Source: Cryptomeria japonica (taxonomy: Eukaryota; Streptophyta; Pinopsida; Cupressales; Cupressaceae). From it: a DNA stretch of 64,000 bases. This document shows, piece after piece, positions 22,839 through 33,758 of the stretch. The DNA lies in NCBI RefSeq assembly GCF_030272615.1, contig NC_081413.1, positions 22,818,501 through 22,882,500 of the forward strand, written 5' to 3'. The position numbers were made by a program, and so were the translations under genes. The notes under the pieces are model-generated. The model saw only the letters and a program-made list of their open reading frames with translations, had not been told where the DNA came from and did not search any database. How positions within the stretch are numbered: the stretch's first letter is position 1; every line of letters begins with the position of its first letter.

Positions 22839-23960
22839 TTAAGTGTAGTACTTTTTCAGATGAATGTTGTTAGTTGGTTCGTCAAGCACATCTCCTTCTG
22901 AAGTTGTTAGCTGATAGGCACCTAATCCATAGACTGATATGATAACATAGGGACCCAACCAGTTAGGTTCAAATTTCCCTTTCTTTTCTCGATCTTGCTA
23001 ATTTCTTGGATTTTCTTTGAGGACTAGGTCACCAACTTTGAAGTTGCGGGGGATGACCTTGTGATTATAGCTCCTGCACATGCATTGTTGATATGTTTTG
23101 AGATGAGTATAAGCATGATGATGTCTTTCATCTAATAGTTCAAGTTCTTGCAGTTGGTTAACTCGATACTCTTCATCTGGGATTAAGCCTTTCAAAGAGA
23201 CTCTGAGAGATGGGATTTCTACTTCCAGGGGTAAAATGGCTTCTGATCCATATACCAATGAGTATGGTGTTGCTCCTGTAGGTGTGCGGATGCTGGTTCT
23301 GTATGCCCAAAGTGCTGGATTGAGTTGTACGTGCCAATCTTTGCCGGCATCATTTCCTATTTTCTTAAGGATTTTCAAGATTGTCTTGTTGGATGCTTCT
23401 ACTTGACCATTTCCCTATGGGTAGTATGGTGTAGAGAACCTATGTTGGATTTTAAATTTTTCACATAGTTCTTGGACATCTTGGTTTTTGAAAGGCCAAC
23501 CATTATCTATGATGATTGAACTTGGAATACCATATCTACAGATCAGATAATTGAGGATAAAAGAGGCAATTTGTTTCCCAGTCACTGTGGTCGTGGGAAC
23601 TGCTTCTATCCATTTGGTAAAGTACTCTGTTGCAGTTATAATTAACTTGTGTCCATTTGAAGATGAAGGATGAATTTTGCCAACTAAGTCTAGTCCCCAC
23701 TGACAAAAGGGCCAGGATGTTGTAAATGGCTGCAGTTCCTGTGCTGGTGCATGTATTAGATTGCCATGGATCTGGCATTTAGGACATTTCTTGGCGAAGT
23801 GATATGAGTATTTCTCCATTGTAGGCTAGTAGTATCCCATCCATAGAAGCTCTTTAGCAAGAGTAGTACCACTTGAATGTGTGCCACAAATACCTTCGTC
23901 AAGCTCGTGTAAAGCAAAATCGGAATCATTACGATCAAGGCAACAAAGAAGAGTACCATC
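22839..23960 (-). pseudogene. pol (INT): Integrase of element 2
   Basis: One frame on the minus strand. The zinc-binding HHCC region lies at about 23910-23770 (GTHSSGTTLAKELLWMGYY, then CPKCQIHG). The catalytic core follows, with Asp in WGLDLVG, Asp in IIIDNGWPF and Glu in GNGQVEASNKT. The C-terminal part has the GPY/F module NWLGPYVI, and the frame ends with TAA at 22839-22841 after IHLKKYYT. It would insert the cDNA into host chromatin. In-frame TAG codons at 23415-23417 (inside the conserved PQGNGQVE motif, where Gln is normal) and at 22998-23000 are the visible lesions, with a TAG near 23826. Confidence 0.88.
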
Positions 23961-24011
23961 TAGACCTCAACGATACAAAGTATTAGTGGTAAGGGTGTAA
24001 TGGGCAGCTTG

Positions 24012-24641
24012 TCAGATAAAGTTACGTTTTTGGTTACGGGATTGGTCAATTGGTAAGATATTGTGCTTGAGGTAGTCGTATATCGGTCCATATAACGGAG
24101 AATCTGAACCAGTCAAGGCATAGATAACCTGGGATTCAAAGTGGTCATAGGCTGGGGAGAACAATTGCTCTACCAGGAACTCGTAACGACTCTGTTGCTC
24201 TAGAATTTGTAGTAGTGAAGCGATAGTAGCCATTCCATCGGCTGCTTTGTTGTTTAACCTTGGTATTTGTTTGAAGGTGATGTGCACAAAATACTGTTTG
24301 AAGTCATCCACCATTCGCTTGTAGGGTAGTAGCTTGTCATCCTTTGTCTGATAGTTGTTGTTGATTTGATGGTTGACCAGTTGTGAGTCCCCATAGACTT
24401 TTAACTCTGTGATTTTCCATTCTATAGCCATTTTGATACCTATAACCAATGCCTCATATTCAGCCACATTATTTGTGCAGAGAAACATAAGCCTATATGA
24501 TCTTGGTATAGTGTGTCCTTCAGGAGTGATGAACAGAATGCCAGCACCTGAACCATGTTGTGTATAGAATCCGTCAAAGTATAGGGTCCATTGTTTGGTA
24601 GAAAGAGCAAGAACGTCCCTGTCTGGAAATTCAATCTCCAT
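24012..24641 (-). pseudogene. pol (aRNH): Second (archaeal-type) RNase H of element 2
   Basis: A 209-codon stretch. The RNase H fold is shown by YFDGFYTQHGSGAGILF (first Asp), the Glu in NNVAEYEALVIGI and the Asp in VYGDSQLVNHQI, with a His-rich end (HITFKQIPRLNNKAADG). It follows a first, pol-type RNase H. Dual RNase H with an archaeal-type second copy is characteristic of Tat elements. The core residues are all present; the stretch ends in TGA at 24012-24014, probably a former Arg codon. Confidence 0.85.
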
Positions 24642-25238
24642 GGTGTGTTTGCCTAGTAGCGGTGCTTCAGCCAGCTGATCTGCAATTGCTTGTCCTTTGA
24701 TGGTTCATCTTTCTGTGTATTGGATGTCGAATTCACTGAGAATCATGACCCATTTAGCCAATCAGCCTGTAAGAGCTGCTTTACTAAGTAGATATTTGAG
24801 AGGATCAATTTTTGCGACTAGCTTAATGGTGTGTGCTAGCATATAATGTTGGAACTTCTAAGATGTGAAGACCACTATTAGGAAAGCCTTTTCAATGAAT
24901 GTATAGTTGAGTTCATAGCCATTCAATGTCCTACTGATATAATATATGGCGCGTTCCTTTCCTTGTTGATCATCTTTTGCCAATAGTGCCCCTAGCGATA
25001 TATCTGTTGTTGAGATATATAGGATAAGTGGCTCTCCTGTGACTGGTGGTACTGGAACTAGTGGATTCATCAGGTACTATTTGATTTGGTAAAAAGATTC
25101 CGCACACTTAGTCTCCCATCTGAATGGTACAATTTTGTGTAGTAAATGGTTAAATGGTAGACTTTTATCTGCTAGTTGAGTGATGAATCGCCTGATTGAT
25201 TGAAGTCGTCCTTGTAGAGATCTGAGTTGACTGATATT
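24642..25238 (-). pseudogene. pol (RNH): First (pol-type) RNase H and RT connection of element 2
   Basis: The frame continues from the RT stop at 25239 with NISQLRSLQGRLQSIRRF (RT connection), then LILYISTTDISLGALLAKDD, YYISRTLNGYELNYTFIEK and LAKWVMILSEFDIQY. These are the landmarks of the gypsy RT-linked RNase H. It is broken by stops near 25071, 24857, 24768 and 24708. In Tat elements this first RNase H is often degenerate, so loss of activity may predate the insertion. Confidence 0.8.
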
Positions 25239-26255
25239 CTATGGTGGTGGCATGTCCATAATGGCTTGTACCTTTGCTAGATCTACTTCAATACCTTTAG
25301 CTGAGACAATGTAGCCTAGTAACTTGCCTGATGTAACCCCGAAGACACACTTCTTAGGGTTGAGCCTAACTTGGAATTTCTCCAATCGATCAAAGATCTT
25401 TGTTAGGATGCTGAGATGTTCTACTCTGGTGAAGGATTTAGCTAGTAAATCATCCACATAGTCTTCCATAAACGTGTGCATCATGTCATGGAATATTGTT
25501 GTCATTGCTCTTTGATAAGTGGCCCCTGCATTCTTTAAGCCAAAAGGCATAACATTCCAATAGTACGTTCCTGAAGGACAAGTGAACGCGGTTTTATCTT
25601 GATCCTCTAGAGTGATTTTGATTTGATTATAGCCTGAGAAACCGTCCATTAGTGAGAGCATTGCATGGCCTGCTGTGAGATCTACAATTATGTCGATACT
25701 GGGCAGAGGAAAGTTGTCTTTTGGACAAGCTTTGTTGACGTCTCTGAAGTCAGTGCATATTCTGATACTACCATCTAGTTTTGATACTAGAACGATGTTG
25801 GAAATCCATTCTGCATAGTCAATGGGTCGGATGAATCCGACATCTAATAGTTTCTTTAGTTCAGTTTTGACCATGAGTGCCACCTGTGGATTCATCTTTC
25901 GTAACTTTTGCTTGACTGGTTTAACTCCTAAAGAGATGGACAAGTGATGCATGATTAAGTGTGGATCCACTCCAGGCATATCAGCATATGACCAAGCAAA
26001 GTCAATTTGTTGTTCTTTAAAGAAAATGATGAATGCTGATCTTTCTTCCTCTGTCAGAGATTCTGCAAGGTGTAGGTTTCTGACTGCTTCTGTGGTGCCA
26101 ATGTTGATTGATTGAGTGGGCTCAATCAATATGGGTGATTTCTCATGAAAGTTCTCAGGAAGAGTGTCAAGTCTCCCATCGTTAGGTGCCTTAAAAAGGT
26201 TTTCATCCTCTGATGCATCCTTTATTTTTACTTTTTTGTGATCTAGAACTGTCAT
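25239..26255 (-). pseudogene. pol (RT): Reverse transcriptase of element 2
   Basis: A 338-codon open stretch covering nearly the whole RT: KLLDVGFIRPIDYAEWISN, then VLVSKLDGSIRICTDFRDVN, the catalytic LMDGFSGYNQI, FTCPSGTYYWNVMPFGLKNA and the YVDD box in MEDYVDDLLAKS. All three catalytic Asp residues are present. It ends at a TAG (25239-25241) immediately after PPP. The N-terminal 110 residues are the usual linker (FAWSYADMPGVDP). It would copy element RNA into cDNA in the particle. Confidence 0.92.
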
Positions 26256-27524
26256 TGATTGGTTTTCAGCATTAGATCTTTTACTTGGTCCATTTTTGCG
26301 ACTGAGAGACTTGGCACTCCTTGGTTTGCAGACATCGTTACTTTGTTCATTGGTAGAGCCTGTTTCCGGATTTATGGTACATAGGTAATGGATAATAGAT
26401 TAATCATTTGGGAAAATTGGTATATCATGGATTTCAGGTTCATCCCAGTCAATGAGGTCAGGAAAGACAAGCGGTAAGGAATCGTTAGGTGGATCAAGTT
26501 CAGCTACTGTGAGTGTTAGGACAGAGTTTTCATCGTGATTGTTCTTGGTTTTAAAGAAGTCTAGGATTTCGTCGAGGTCTTCGATGGTATTATCTTCCAC
26601 ATAGACTTGTTCATAATGTTCCTGTTCGCTTTCCCCAGTGTCATAGATATTCTGCGGTCCAAATTCAAGAGGTTTATCTTCTACGTTATGTTCTTCTTGA
26701 GAAAGGGATACGGAAGCAGTATCATCAGGGATATCTGTAGTAGCATTGGAATAGGTACCCCATTCATATTCATTGGAATCAGTCTCAGAGGCATCATCCT
26801 AGATTCTATCAGTGTTGTAAATTGGGAAGTTGTATGGTGAAAACAAATCTTTGATGATAAATACCATTTTGATAGTTTTTGTTAATTCTGTGTCAAATCC
26901 GTCTTCTATTTTCTGTATTTGTTCATAGACTGTGCTGCCTCGGGGAGAAACAAAGGTATCCAGAGATGATATTATTTGTTCTTGAGATATTGGTGTTTGA
27001 ATATGAGCTACTGCTGTAGATATGGCCCTCTTGTGTTTTAGAAGCTTTTCTTGGTGTAACTTCTGATCTTGACGTTCTCGTGCCTTGCAGATTGTTTCTG
27101 TTGATTCAAAGAGTGCTTCCTGCCAGGATTCTTCTTTGTACATTGTCTTTACTTTCCATTGAGGTTTCGTAGTAAGGTGGGGTGGCCTTTTTAATAGGAA
27201 AGTGAGCTCACAACCCAATCTTGCTTTGTTTCCATTGGGTTGTGAAGGAAGATCTATAGGTTTAGTGACTCCTTCCTTGCGTTTCCCTATAGGTCCTTTA
27301 CCATCATATCCCATTTGCTGCATGATTAAGTATCCTTTTCCTTATAGGTGTCTAGGTAGAATAATGTCCAGAGCGGTTGCTCTATTATCTTCTTTCTCAT
27401 CTTTGTATAACCAACTAAGAATATCCTTGTCTTCTGATTCATGTGCCAGAATGCCCAATTGGATGAAGGTACCATCAAATTTGGTGATGGGCTGAGTGAC
27501 CAGATGTGTTGATGTAGTAGGCAA
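26256..27524 (-). pseudogene. pol: PR-RT linker of element 2 with a G-patch motif
   Basis: The same frame as RT and protease. At 27320-27205 it has a G-patch-like segment: MGYDGKGPIGKRKEGVTKPI followed by about 20 residues and KARLGC. The G-patch is an RNA-binding glycine motif known next to the protease of some retroviruses and in some plant retroelements. The rest is acidic and low in identifiable features (26600-26400 is rich in Asp/Pro). Stops interrupt near 27326 and 26799; the frame between 26600 and 26256 is patchy. Confidence 0.65.
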
Positions 27525-27589
27525 TCCATGAGATCTAGGTTATGTTGGCAATTTGGCCAAACATAAAGGCTCCAAAGAGTATTCTCCTA

Positions 27590-28304
27590 TGCCTTGGTCT
27601 TTGATTTGCATTTTCTATTTGAAGTCTCCCAATAAGGAGTTGGATTTTGCTGTTTGTCGATCTGATGTTGAAGATCACTGCTTTTCTCTATAATGAGGAA
27701 CCAAACTGTCTTGGGCTGCCCCCATTGCGTTGCAATGTTGAAATGGATTGTGATCAGTAGATATGGAAACTTCTTGTCCGTCATAAGGAAATTTGACACA
27801 CTAGTGATATGTAGAAGGCACTGCTTGCATTTCATGTATCCAGGGTCGCCCTAACAAAATATTGTAGGTGAGATCTATATCTAAGACCTGTCATATAGTA
27901 GCTTTTTGCACTGGTCCTACTTGAATGGGTAATATCACAGCTCCTTTAGAGGACCTTTCCTCATCATCATATGCCTTTATGGTAATCTTCTTGCAGGGAT
28001 CAATAGATTCTTCTGAGAAGCCTAATGCACGGATAAGCTTTAAATTACATATATTAAGTTCGGCTCCTCCATCTATTAAGACTCTTTTTACTTGGTGTTT
28101 GCAAACAATGACTTCGATATGGAGAGGAGTATTACGCAGATGGCTTAAGGAAGCATCGTCATGTTCTGAGAAGGTGAGGTTATGAGGTCCAGTCATATGG
28201 GCGACCATGGCTTGAAATCTGTCTGTATCCAAATTTTGAGGTACATTGGTTTCCATTAGCGCTTGTTCTAATATGTCTTTGTGCTTTGGTGATAGTTTCA
28301 GCAA
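27590..28304 (-). pseudogene. pol (PR): Retropepsin-like protease region of element 2
   Basis: An open stretch of 137 codons (28304-27891) with the active-site segment KRVLIDGGAELNICNL; DGG replaces the commoner DTG/DSG, as in many plant Tat/Athila-type elements. The C-terminal partner motif DLTYNILLGRPWIHEM follows beyond a TGA at 27891-27893. Decay continues to about 27590, with TAG in STYH*CVKFP where Gln is expected. It would process the polyprotein. Confidence 0.8.
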
Positions 28305-28319
28305 TTCTAGTACAGATAT

Positions 28320-29340
28320 CTATGCTGGAGTTTTACGTAGTTGGCTAACCAAGTCATATTGGATTTTTGGTGTGGTAGTTGTAGTTGCAGTATGTCCTTT
28401 CAAGACGTATTTCTGAGTTCGGGTTGTTACATTGACAGATTCATGATCATGCCGATCTCGGATGGTGATGACATTTACTTGATGATCTTCAGCTGATATG
28501 TGATTTATGGTGTTGTTGTAGATATGGTTGACACGAGCTCTGCGTGTATTATCCAAGGTTGAAGCACCATCTTTGTTGTAATTTGGAAAAGGATTTTTAA
28601 AGGCTCCATGATCACCATTCGTTTTGAGACCATCTACTGTTAAGTCACCTCGATCAATCATATCTTGCACCACATGCTTTAACCTCATGCAATCATTCAT
28701 CTGATGACCCTTGTTATGATGGTAATCACAATAGTGTGAATCATTCCACCAAGGTGGTTTGATTTGAGGTTCATAGTTGCTGATTGGAGGCAAGGAAAGA
28801 ATCTTGTGTGCCAAAAGTTCTCTGAATGCTGATTCTAGTGATTGCCCCAGTGGTGTGAAGATACGCTTTTGGAAATTGTTTGTGTTGTTGTGTGAATTGT
28901 TGTTAGGTCTTGGATTCATGTTTTTGCTTTGAGTATCATTGGTGTTGTTTGTGTTGAGTTGTCCTTGATCGGTGTTTGGTGCATATGTGTTATCATTTGG
29001 ATTAGCATTCTTAGGATTTTTCGTGTTTTGAGGATTTCCAGACAATGCGAGCACTGGTTGTTTAGATTTAAGATCATGTGTTTCATTGTTGCCTTCATTT
29101 TTGTTTCGAGTCCAAAATCAAGATTTGTCTAGGTTGGTGTTGTTCTGGTTATTGTAGTTTGATGAGTTTGTTCCTTCCTTGTAGAATTTGAGTGTTCCCT
29201 TTTTGACACATGCTTCCTCTACTTGAATGCCATTCTCAATTAATTTAGTGAAAGATGGTATGCATTGAAGTTTTAGTCTATAACTCATTTCACTATTCAA
29301 GTTATCGATGAAGATTTCCATTTTCTCCTTTTCGGGAATA
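28320..29340 (-). pseudogene. gag: Gag C-terminal half of element 2, N-terminus deleted
   Basis: From 29340 the frame matches element 1 gag (EIFIDNLNSEMSYRLKLQC, then KGTLKFYKEGTNSS), reaches the shared TGA at 29118-29120 and continues open to 28320. The second part holds the nucleocapsid-like CDYHHNKGHQMNDC motif at about residue 110 of the open piece. The N-terminal two thirds of gag and the whole leader are missing: sequence equivalent to element 1 position 562 is joined almost directly to the tRNA-like primer site at 29357. Confidence 0.85.
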
Positions 29341-29356
29341 TCTTGAGGATATCTGG

Positions 29357-29396
29357 AACCTTGTGGTCATGGGTTTGAGCCCCACAGTGGGTGCCA
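29357..29396 (-). promoter_or_regulatory. Extended primer-binding site: 40-nt copy of the tRNA-Lys 3' half
   Basis: Plus-strand 29357-29396 reads aaccttgtggtcatggg, then tttgagccccacagtgggtgcca, corresponding to nucleotides 37-76 (CCA included) of plant tRNA-Lys(CUU) as I remember it. I count four differences, each a transition at a CpG of the tRNA sequence. An ordinary PBS is 18 nt or fewer. The LTR starts four bases later at 29401. Confidence 0.75.
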
Positions 29397-29400
29397 GAAA

Positions 29401-30837
29401 TGTTTGTGGGAAAAGCGGGTTGATCGAATTCAATATGTGAAAATATTCCAAAAGACTTGTCCACACACACACACAGGACTTCTTGATGCAAGCTATGGAG
29501 TAGTAAAGTATCACTCAACTTCCCAAGGTGGGTCCCATGGTTCTCTATCTTACAATGTCCCTCAAACCAATGTTTTTGCTCTCAGATCACTGAGCAAAAT
29601 GGTTTAGGGATGGCAAATGTAAGAACGAGGGATGCTTTGATAGATTTTAGAATGAAATGCATCCTAAGCTATGCATGATCTTAGAAATGCAATAAACTAG
29701 ATGATAAGATGACAAGGTTAGTATGAGTACTATCCTAACATGATATATTTAGTCTATGATTGAGCTAAATGATAAAGAAAGTATTCTAAACATGCATATT
29801 TAGACTAATTCCTATTCTAAAAAGAGGCTAAATGATGAGCATAAAAATGATATATGAAAGCTTGAATGTATTTGAGCATAAGTGTGATACTACAAATTTG
29901 AAGGATATCCCAAAATAAAGGAATGGGAGCTCTATTTATAGCAAAAACAGGGCAATGGATGGTTAGGATTGAAAGAGTTGATCAAGGGTTGAGTTTGAAA
30001 GTTGGGGATCCATGTTTGCAATTTGCACCAATGAAATGGTGACAAGTGTCAACATAGGGTTGGGTTGAGAGAAGGGGTTGGAGGCATTAAATGCCTGAAA
30101 AGACCTTATGGTTATCTAGAGATAAGGGTTAAGCTTAAGTTAGGCTTACCCACTGGATTAAGAGTCAATCCAAGGATAAACCCTTGTGCAAATGATTAAG
30201 AGATAATCATGGTCAAAGAATTAAAGGCTTGATGAGACCCTTGGGTTGGATGAAGGTTGGGTTAAAAGAAATTCTTTAACCATGTAAGAGGGTTTGAGTT
30301 AACCATTAGTGGTTATTGAAGACTTTGGGGAATTAAGTGGTTGAAGACTTGAAGCCTTTAATGGTTATCAAAGACTTTGAGGATTTGAGAAGTGACTTCC
30401 CTTTTCTTAGGGATGTGACAAAGTTTAGAAGATGGGTTAGGCTAATTAGAAGTGATTAGAAGAGTCTAGAAGGGATTAGAAAGGGTTTTTGGAAGGCAAG
30501 TGGGAGATGTAGGAAAATGCAAGTGGATGGAGGGATAATAGGATTTAATTGAAATAAAGTTAATTTAATTCAATTTGGTTTCAATTTGGGGAGATTAAAT
30601 AAATTAGATTTATTCAATTTAGGATAACTATTTAATTAAATTTGAATTTAATTAAAAGTGGATAGGGGGGGATTTAATTGAATAAAATGATTTATTCATT
30701 GAATGGGTATAGTGAATTTAATTTAAATAAATTGAGTAATTTATTTAATTAAATAGAGGAATGTGGATAATTTAATTAAATAGAGAAATGAACATAAAAT
30801 ATTCATTTAGGAATATGGTCATTTTTATACGTCTAGA
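29401..30837 (-). repeat. 5' LTR of element 2
   Basis: A 1437-bp copy matching 16556-18007. It ends gtctaga instead of gtctaca (one change in the terminal CA), followed by the target copy gtcat at 30838-30842. The minus-strand TATA box is at 29932-29941, giving a long U3 of about 0.9 kb. Confidence 0.9.
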
Positions 30838-31785
30838 GTCATCATTACTAGTCAATCAATATAGGTATAGGTCTAGATATCTAGGTGAATAAGTAATATA
30901 TCACATTACTCAAAAGTGAGATTTTGTAGACATAAGAATGTTTTGAAAGAATTGAAGTTAGTTAAATGTGGTGCAATGATATCGCAATCAAATATACAGC
31001 CAAGTGTCTTTATTTTTATTTAAATTCTCCACATTTATTTATAAATACCAACCTCATAGATGTATCTATGAAATTATAAATTGATTAATGTCCTCAAGAA
31101 TCTCAATGTAAAGGATTACATTTATTTCTTCATAGTTTTTGTGAATTTGACATCCCTATATCCACTAATTTTTTTCACTTAGGGTTTTCCCCTTCTATAT
31201 TATAAATTAATATCTAATTAGGGGTTGGATGTACCCCTCTCTATGTTCACTTGTATATCTTGCTCAATTTAAAAACTTCTATTGTTATCATCTTGCTAAT
31301 CCTAATGTATTTATAAATTATGTTACATCTTATGCTTCCATCATTGAGGATTTCATATTTTTTATCGTATAGTTTAACTTTTATATTTTATGGAGGCATT
31401 TTTTTTATTATATATGTAATTTTTCATAGAGTGGGTTATTAATTCTCTTTCATTACTTCAAACACATATTATAGTCACATATGGATTTAAAAACATCCAT
31501 GAATTGATAAAAACTAGAAGCATTTAATTTGATGCCTTTGTGACAATTAAATGCATGACAAGCAAAAAAAAAAATTATTATTATTATTACTTCAATTTAA
31601 TTTAAATGAAAAATTAGAGAGGCAGTATGAAAATAATGATAAACGGCTACGGTTTTCTTGCTATCATTGTACTGTTGGTATGCATCTTGCGTTATCTACT
31701 TTCATACCACATTTATTATGGGAGTTTAAGCTTTTTTATTATGGCTTCGGCCATTCCCATCCTAAGAGTTGATGTTGGTGCTTTT
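30838..31785. repeat. Anonymous repeat R, right part
   Basis: Continues R from 16555 across the element 2 insertion. It matches the reverse complement of 58870-59915, including a (ATT)n microsatellite at about 31575-31590 and the phrase tttattatggcttcggccattcccatcc. Similarity stops at about 31785, where LINE sequence begins. One internal stretch of about 90 bp present in the inverted copy is missing near 31290. Confidence 0.8.
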
Positions 31786-33725
31786 TTTTTGGCATTTGGA
31801 GACTATGGCTCCTCTAAACAAACTGCCTTGCAATTTCATCCTACTAGTGTTTCACAAGGTACTATTTCTTGTAGCTCTATTGTTATTTTGTCATTGCAAG
31901 ATTTTAATAGTTCTTGGGATTGGCTTGAAAGGTATACTTTGATAGGATATTTTCTGGGGGAGGGTTCCACTTGAAAGCATGTTGTGTGATTGGGTTGCCA
32001 AATCTTGGGCCCCTCATTGGTTCCATCTTGAGGGTACTCAAAATATCACCAAGGGTTTATTTTTGTTTCACTTTTCCAATCCCACCCATGTTGAGGGGGT
32101 CCTCAAAAATGGGCCATGGTTTGTGCAGTCATCTTTGCTTGTATTTCAGCCTTAGTCAAAAGACTTTACACTCTCTAATGAAGAGAGGCTCAAGGTCCCA
32201 GTCAGGATTGAGTTCCTTGGCCTTCCTCTACCTTGTTGGTTCTTCCTGCAAACTATTGCCCAATCCCTTCGCAAGGTGATTTTCATGGATCCAAACCATT
32301 TTTTTATTCTCATCATCAAAAGAGGGTTTGCATTGAAGTTGATTTAGCTCGTGATCTTAAGGAAACTATTGATATTTAGGTTGGCGGACATTGTTTTTGT
32401 CAATGTGTGCTTTATTTAAACTTGTCTAATACTTGTTACCAGTGCTAATCCTCTAATCATAAGATTAAGGATTGCTCTCTTGTTGCTCCTCGCACTAAGT
32501 CCCCTCCTAAACAAGTTGCACCCTCTCATCCTTCAGAGACTAAATCTGATAAAGGGTTGACCATTGTGGGCCAAAAAAATTAGTCTAAGAAAGATGATTT
32601 TGTTTCTTCCCAGCCCTCTTCACAAGTCATTTCTTTGACAAAACTGATTTCTTCTTAGGTGCAAGCTACTCTGCAATTGGATGTTTCAAACCCTATTGAT
32701 AAGGGGAAGGGGTTCGCTGAGGGGAGCTCCTACTTTGCATGGGTGCATACCCATCAAGTGGATTCGGTTATAGATTCTCTGCCTATCTCATTGCATCATT
32801 CTTGCATCCCTTCTAGGGGGGTTGGTGACAATGATGAAGTTCATGATAAACACAGGGTGCTTCTAGGTGATTCCTACCTTGGTTTTTAACTAGCTTTAGA
32901 TTTTCTGCATAATAGGTACTCCTCTCTTGAGGACGAAGACAATATGAATGATTTTGAATGATGGGTTTTCTGTCATGGAATGTTCGAGGTCTTATTGACA
33001 TCACCAGGAAATATTACATGCGAGATATTAGATATAAGTATCCTAGTGTTGATATTTTTTGTATTCAAAAAGTTAAAATTGTAGTTTTCATATTAGTCTT
33101 TGATTTAGCCAGATGGCCTGGTTTTTGCCTCAAAGCATGAAGCTGCCTTGCGAGGTGTTGTTACTATTCTCTCACCACATTTTAATTATCCTATAGTTGA
33201 TCATGGGTTAGATCCCACTCAGCGGTTGGTGTGGGTCCTCATGTCAGTTGACAATCATTCTTTTGGGATCATTAATGTTTATGCTCCCAGTGATCATGTG
33301 GGTTTCACTGGCTAGGCAATATTATATCACGTGAATTCATATTGGCTGGTTTAATATCCCAAAAATTATGGTACAATATGTTGCCTACTAGTTAAAATAA
33401 GGTGCTTTTTAATTAAAGCTATAAAAAAATACATCTGGTGAAAATACGGGGTTTTTAATTTAGGTTGTGTATTAGGAGGGGTGACAACAAAGGAGTTTAG
33501 GGAAATAGTTTTTGAAAATAGGGGAATTCTTTAGTATGCCATGAACGTACATGATATAACCTAGGCTCACTAAGTGAAGCCCCCATGCCAATGATTCTAT
33601 GGAACGATCCTATTTGTAGCAGTGGATTGCTGACTCTCTGCCACCAACCACTTGGGTGATGTGTGGAGATTTTAATATGATTGAAGTGGCCTCCGATAAA
33701 GATGGTATTCTACCTTTTCGATGTT
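31786..33725 (+). pseudogene. LINE 1: degenerate ORF1 (DUF4283, CCHC) and start of endonuclease
   Basis: Frames broken by many stops and shifts, but domains are clear in order. A DUF4283 region lies at 31975-32290 (SWAPHWFHLEGTQNITKGLF, NGPWFVQSSLLVFQP, RIEFLGLPLPCWF). A CCHC knuckle lies at about 32425-32475 (CYQC, a stop where Gly is usual, SSNHKIKDC). The start of an apurinic-type endonuclease is at 32958 (GFLSWNVRGL). Its later GDFN motif is at about 33660 (TTWVMCGDFNMIE). About 290 bp of unrelated sequence separates the last two parts (33310-33600). There is no RT, so the copy is truncated; it ends where the LTR fragment starts. Confidence 0.75.
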
Positions 33726-33758
33726 GGCATGATGATGATTGTAATGTAATAATCACTT

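Larger units (their letters stand above)
16556..30837 (-). mobile_element. Full-length Tat-like Ty3/gypsy retrotransposon with an antisense gene (element 2)
   Basis: A 14,282-bp element on the minus strand: 5' LTR 30837-29401, tRNA-like primer site 29396-29357, truncated gag, PR, G-patch, RT, RNase H, aRNase H, INT (to 22839), a 1.4-kb spacer, an antisense PMD gene (18419-21472, plus strand), PPT and 3' LTR 18007-16556. The target duplication is gccat on the left and gtcat on the right. The inverted R copy near 59.9 kb reads gtgtttgtcatcattac with no insertion, confirming the site. Second (archaeal-type) RNase H plus an extra antisense ORF are hallmarks of the Tat lineage (Ogre, Grande, Retand relatives). 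The LTRs differ by a 15-bp deletion and scattered changes, so the insertion is not very recent. Confidence 0.9.

Noticed and set aside
31551-31974. Overlapping plus-strand frames across the R/LINE 1 joint
   Set aside because: They are chimeras of repeat R and an off-frame part of LINE 1, not a fused gene.
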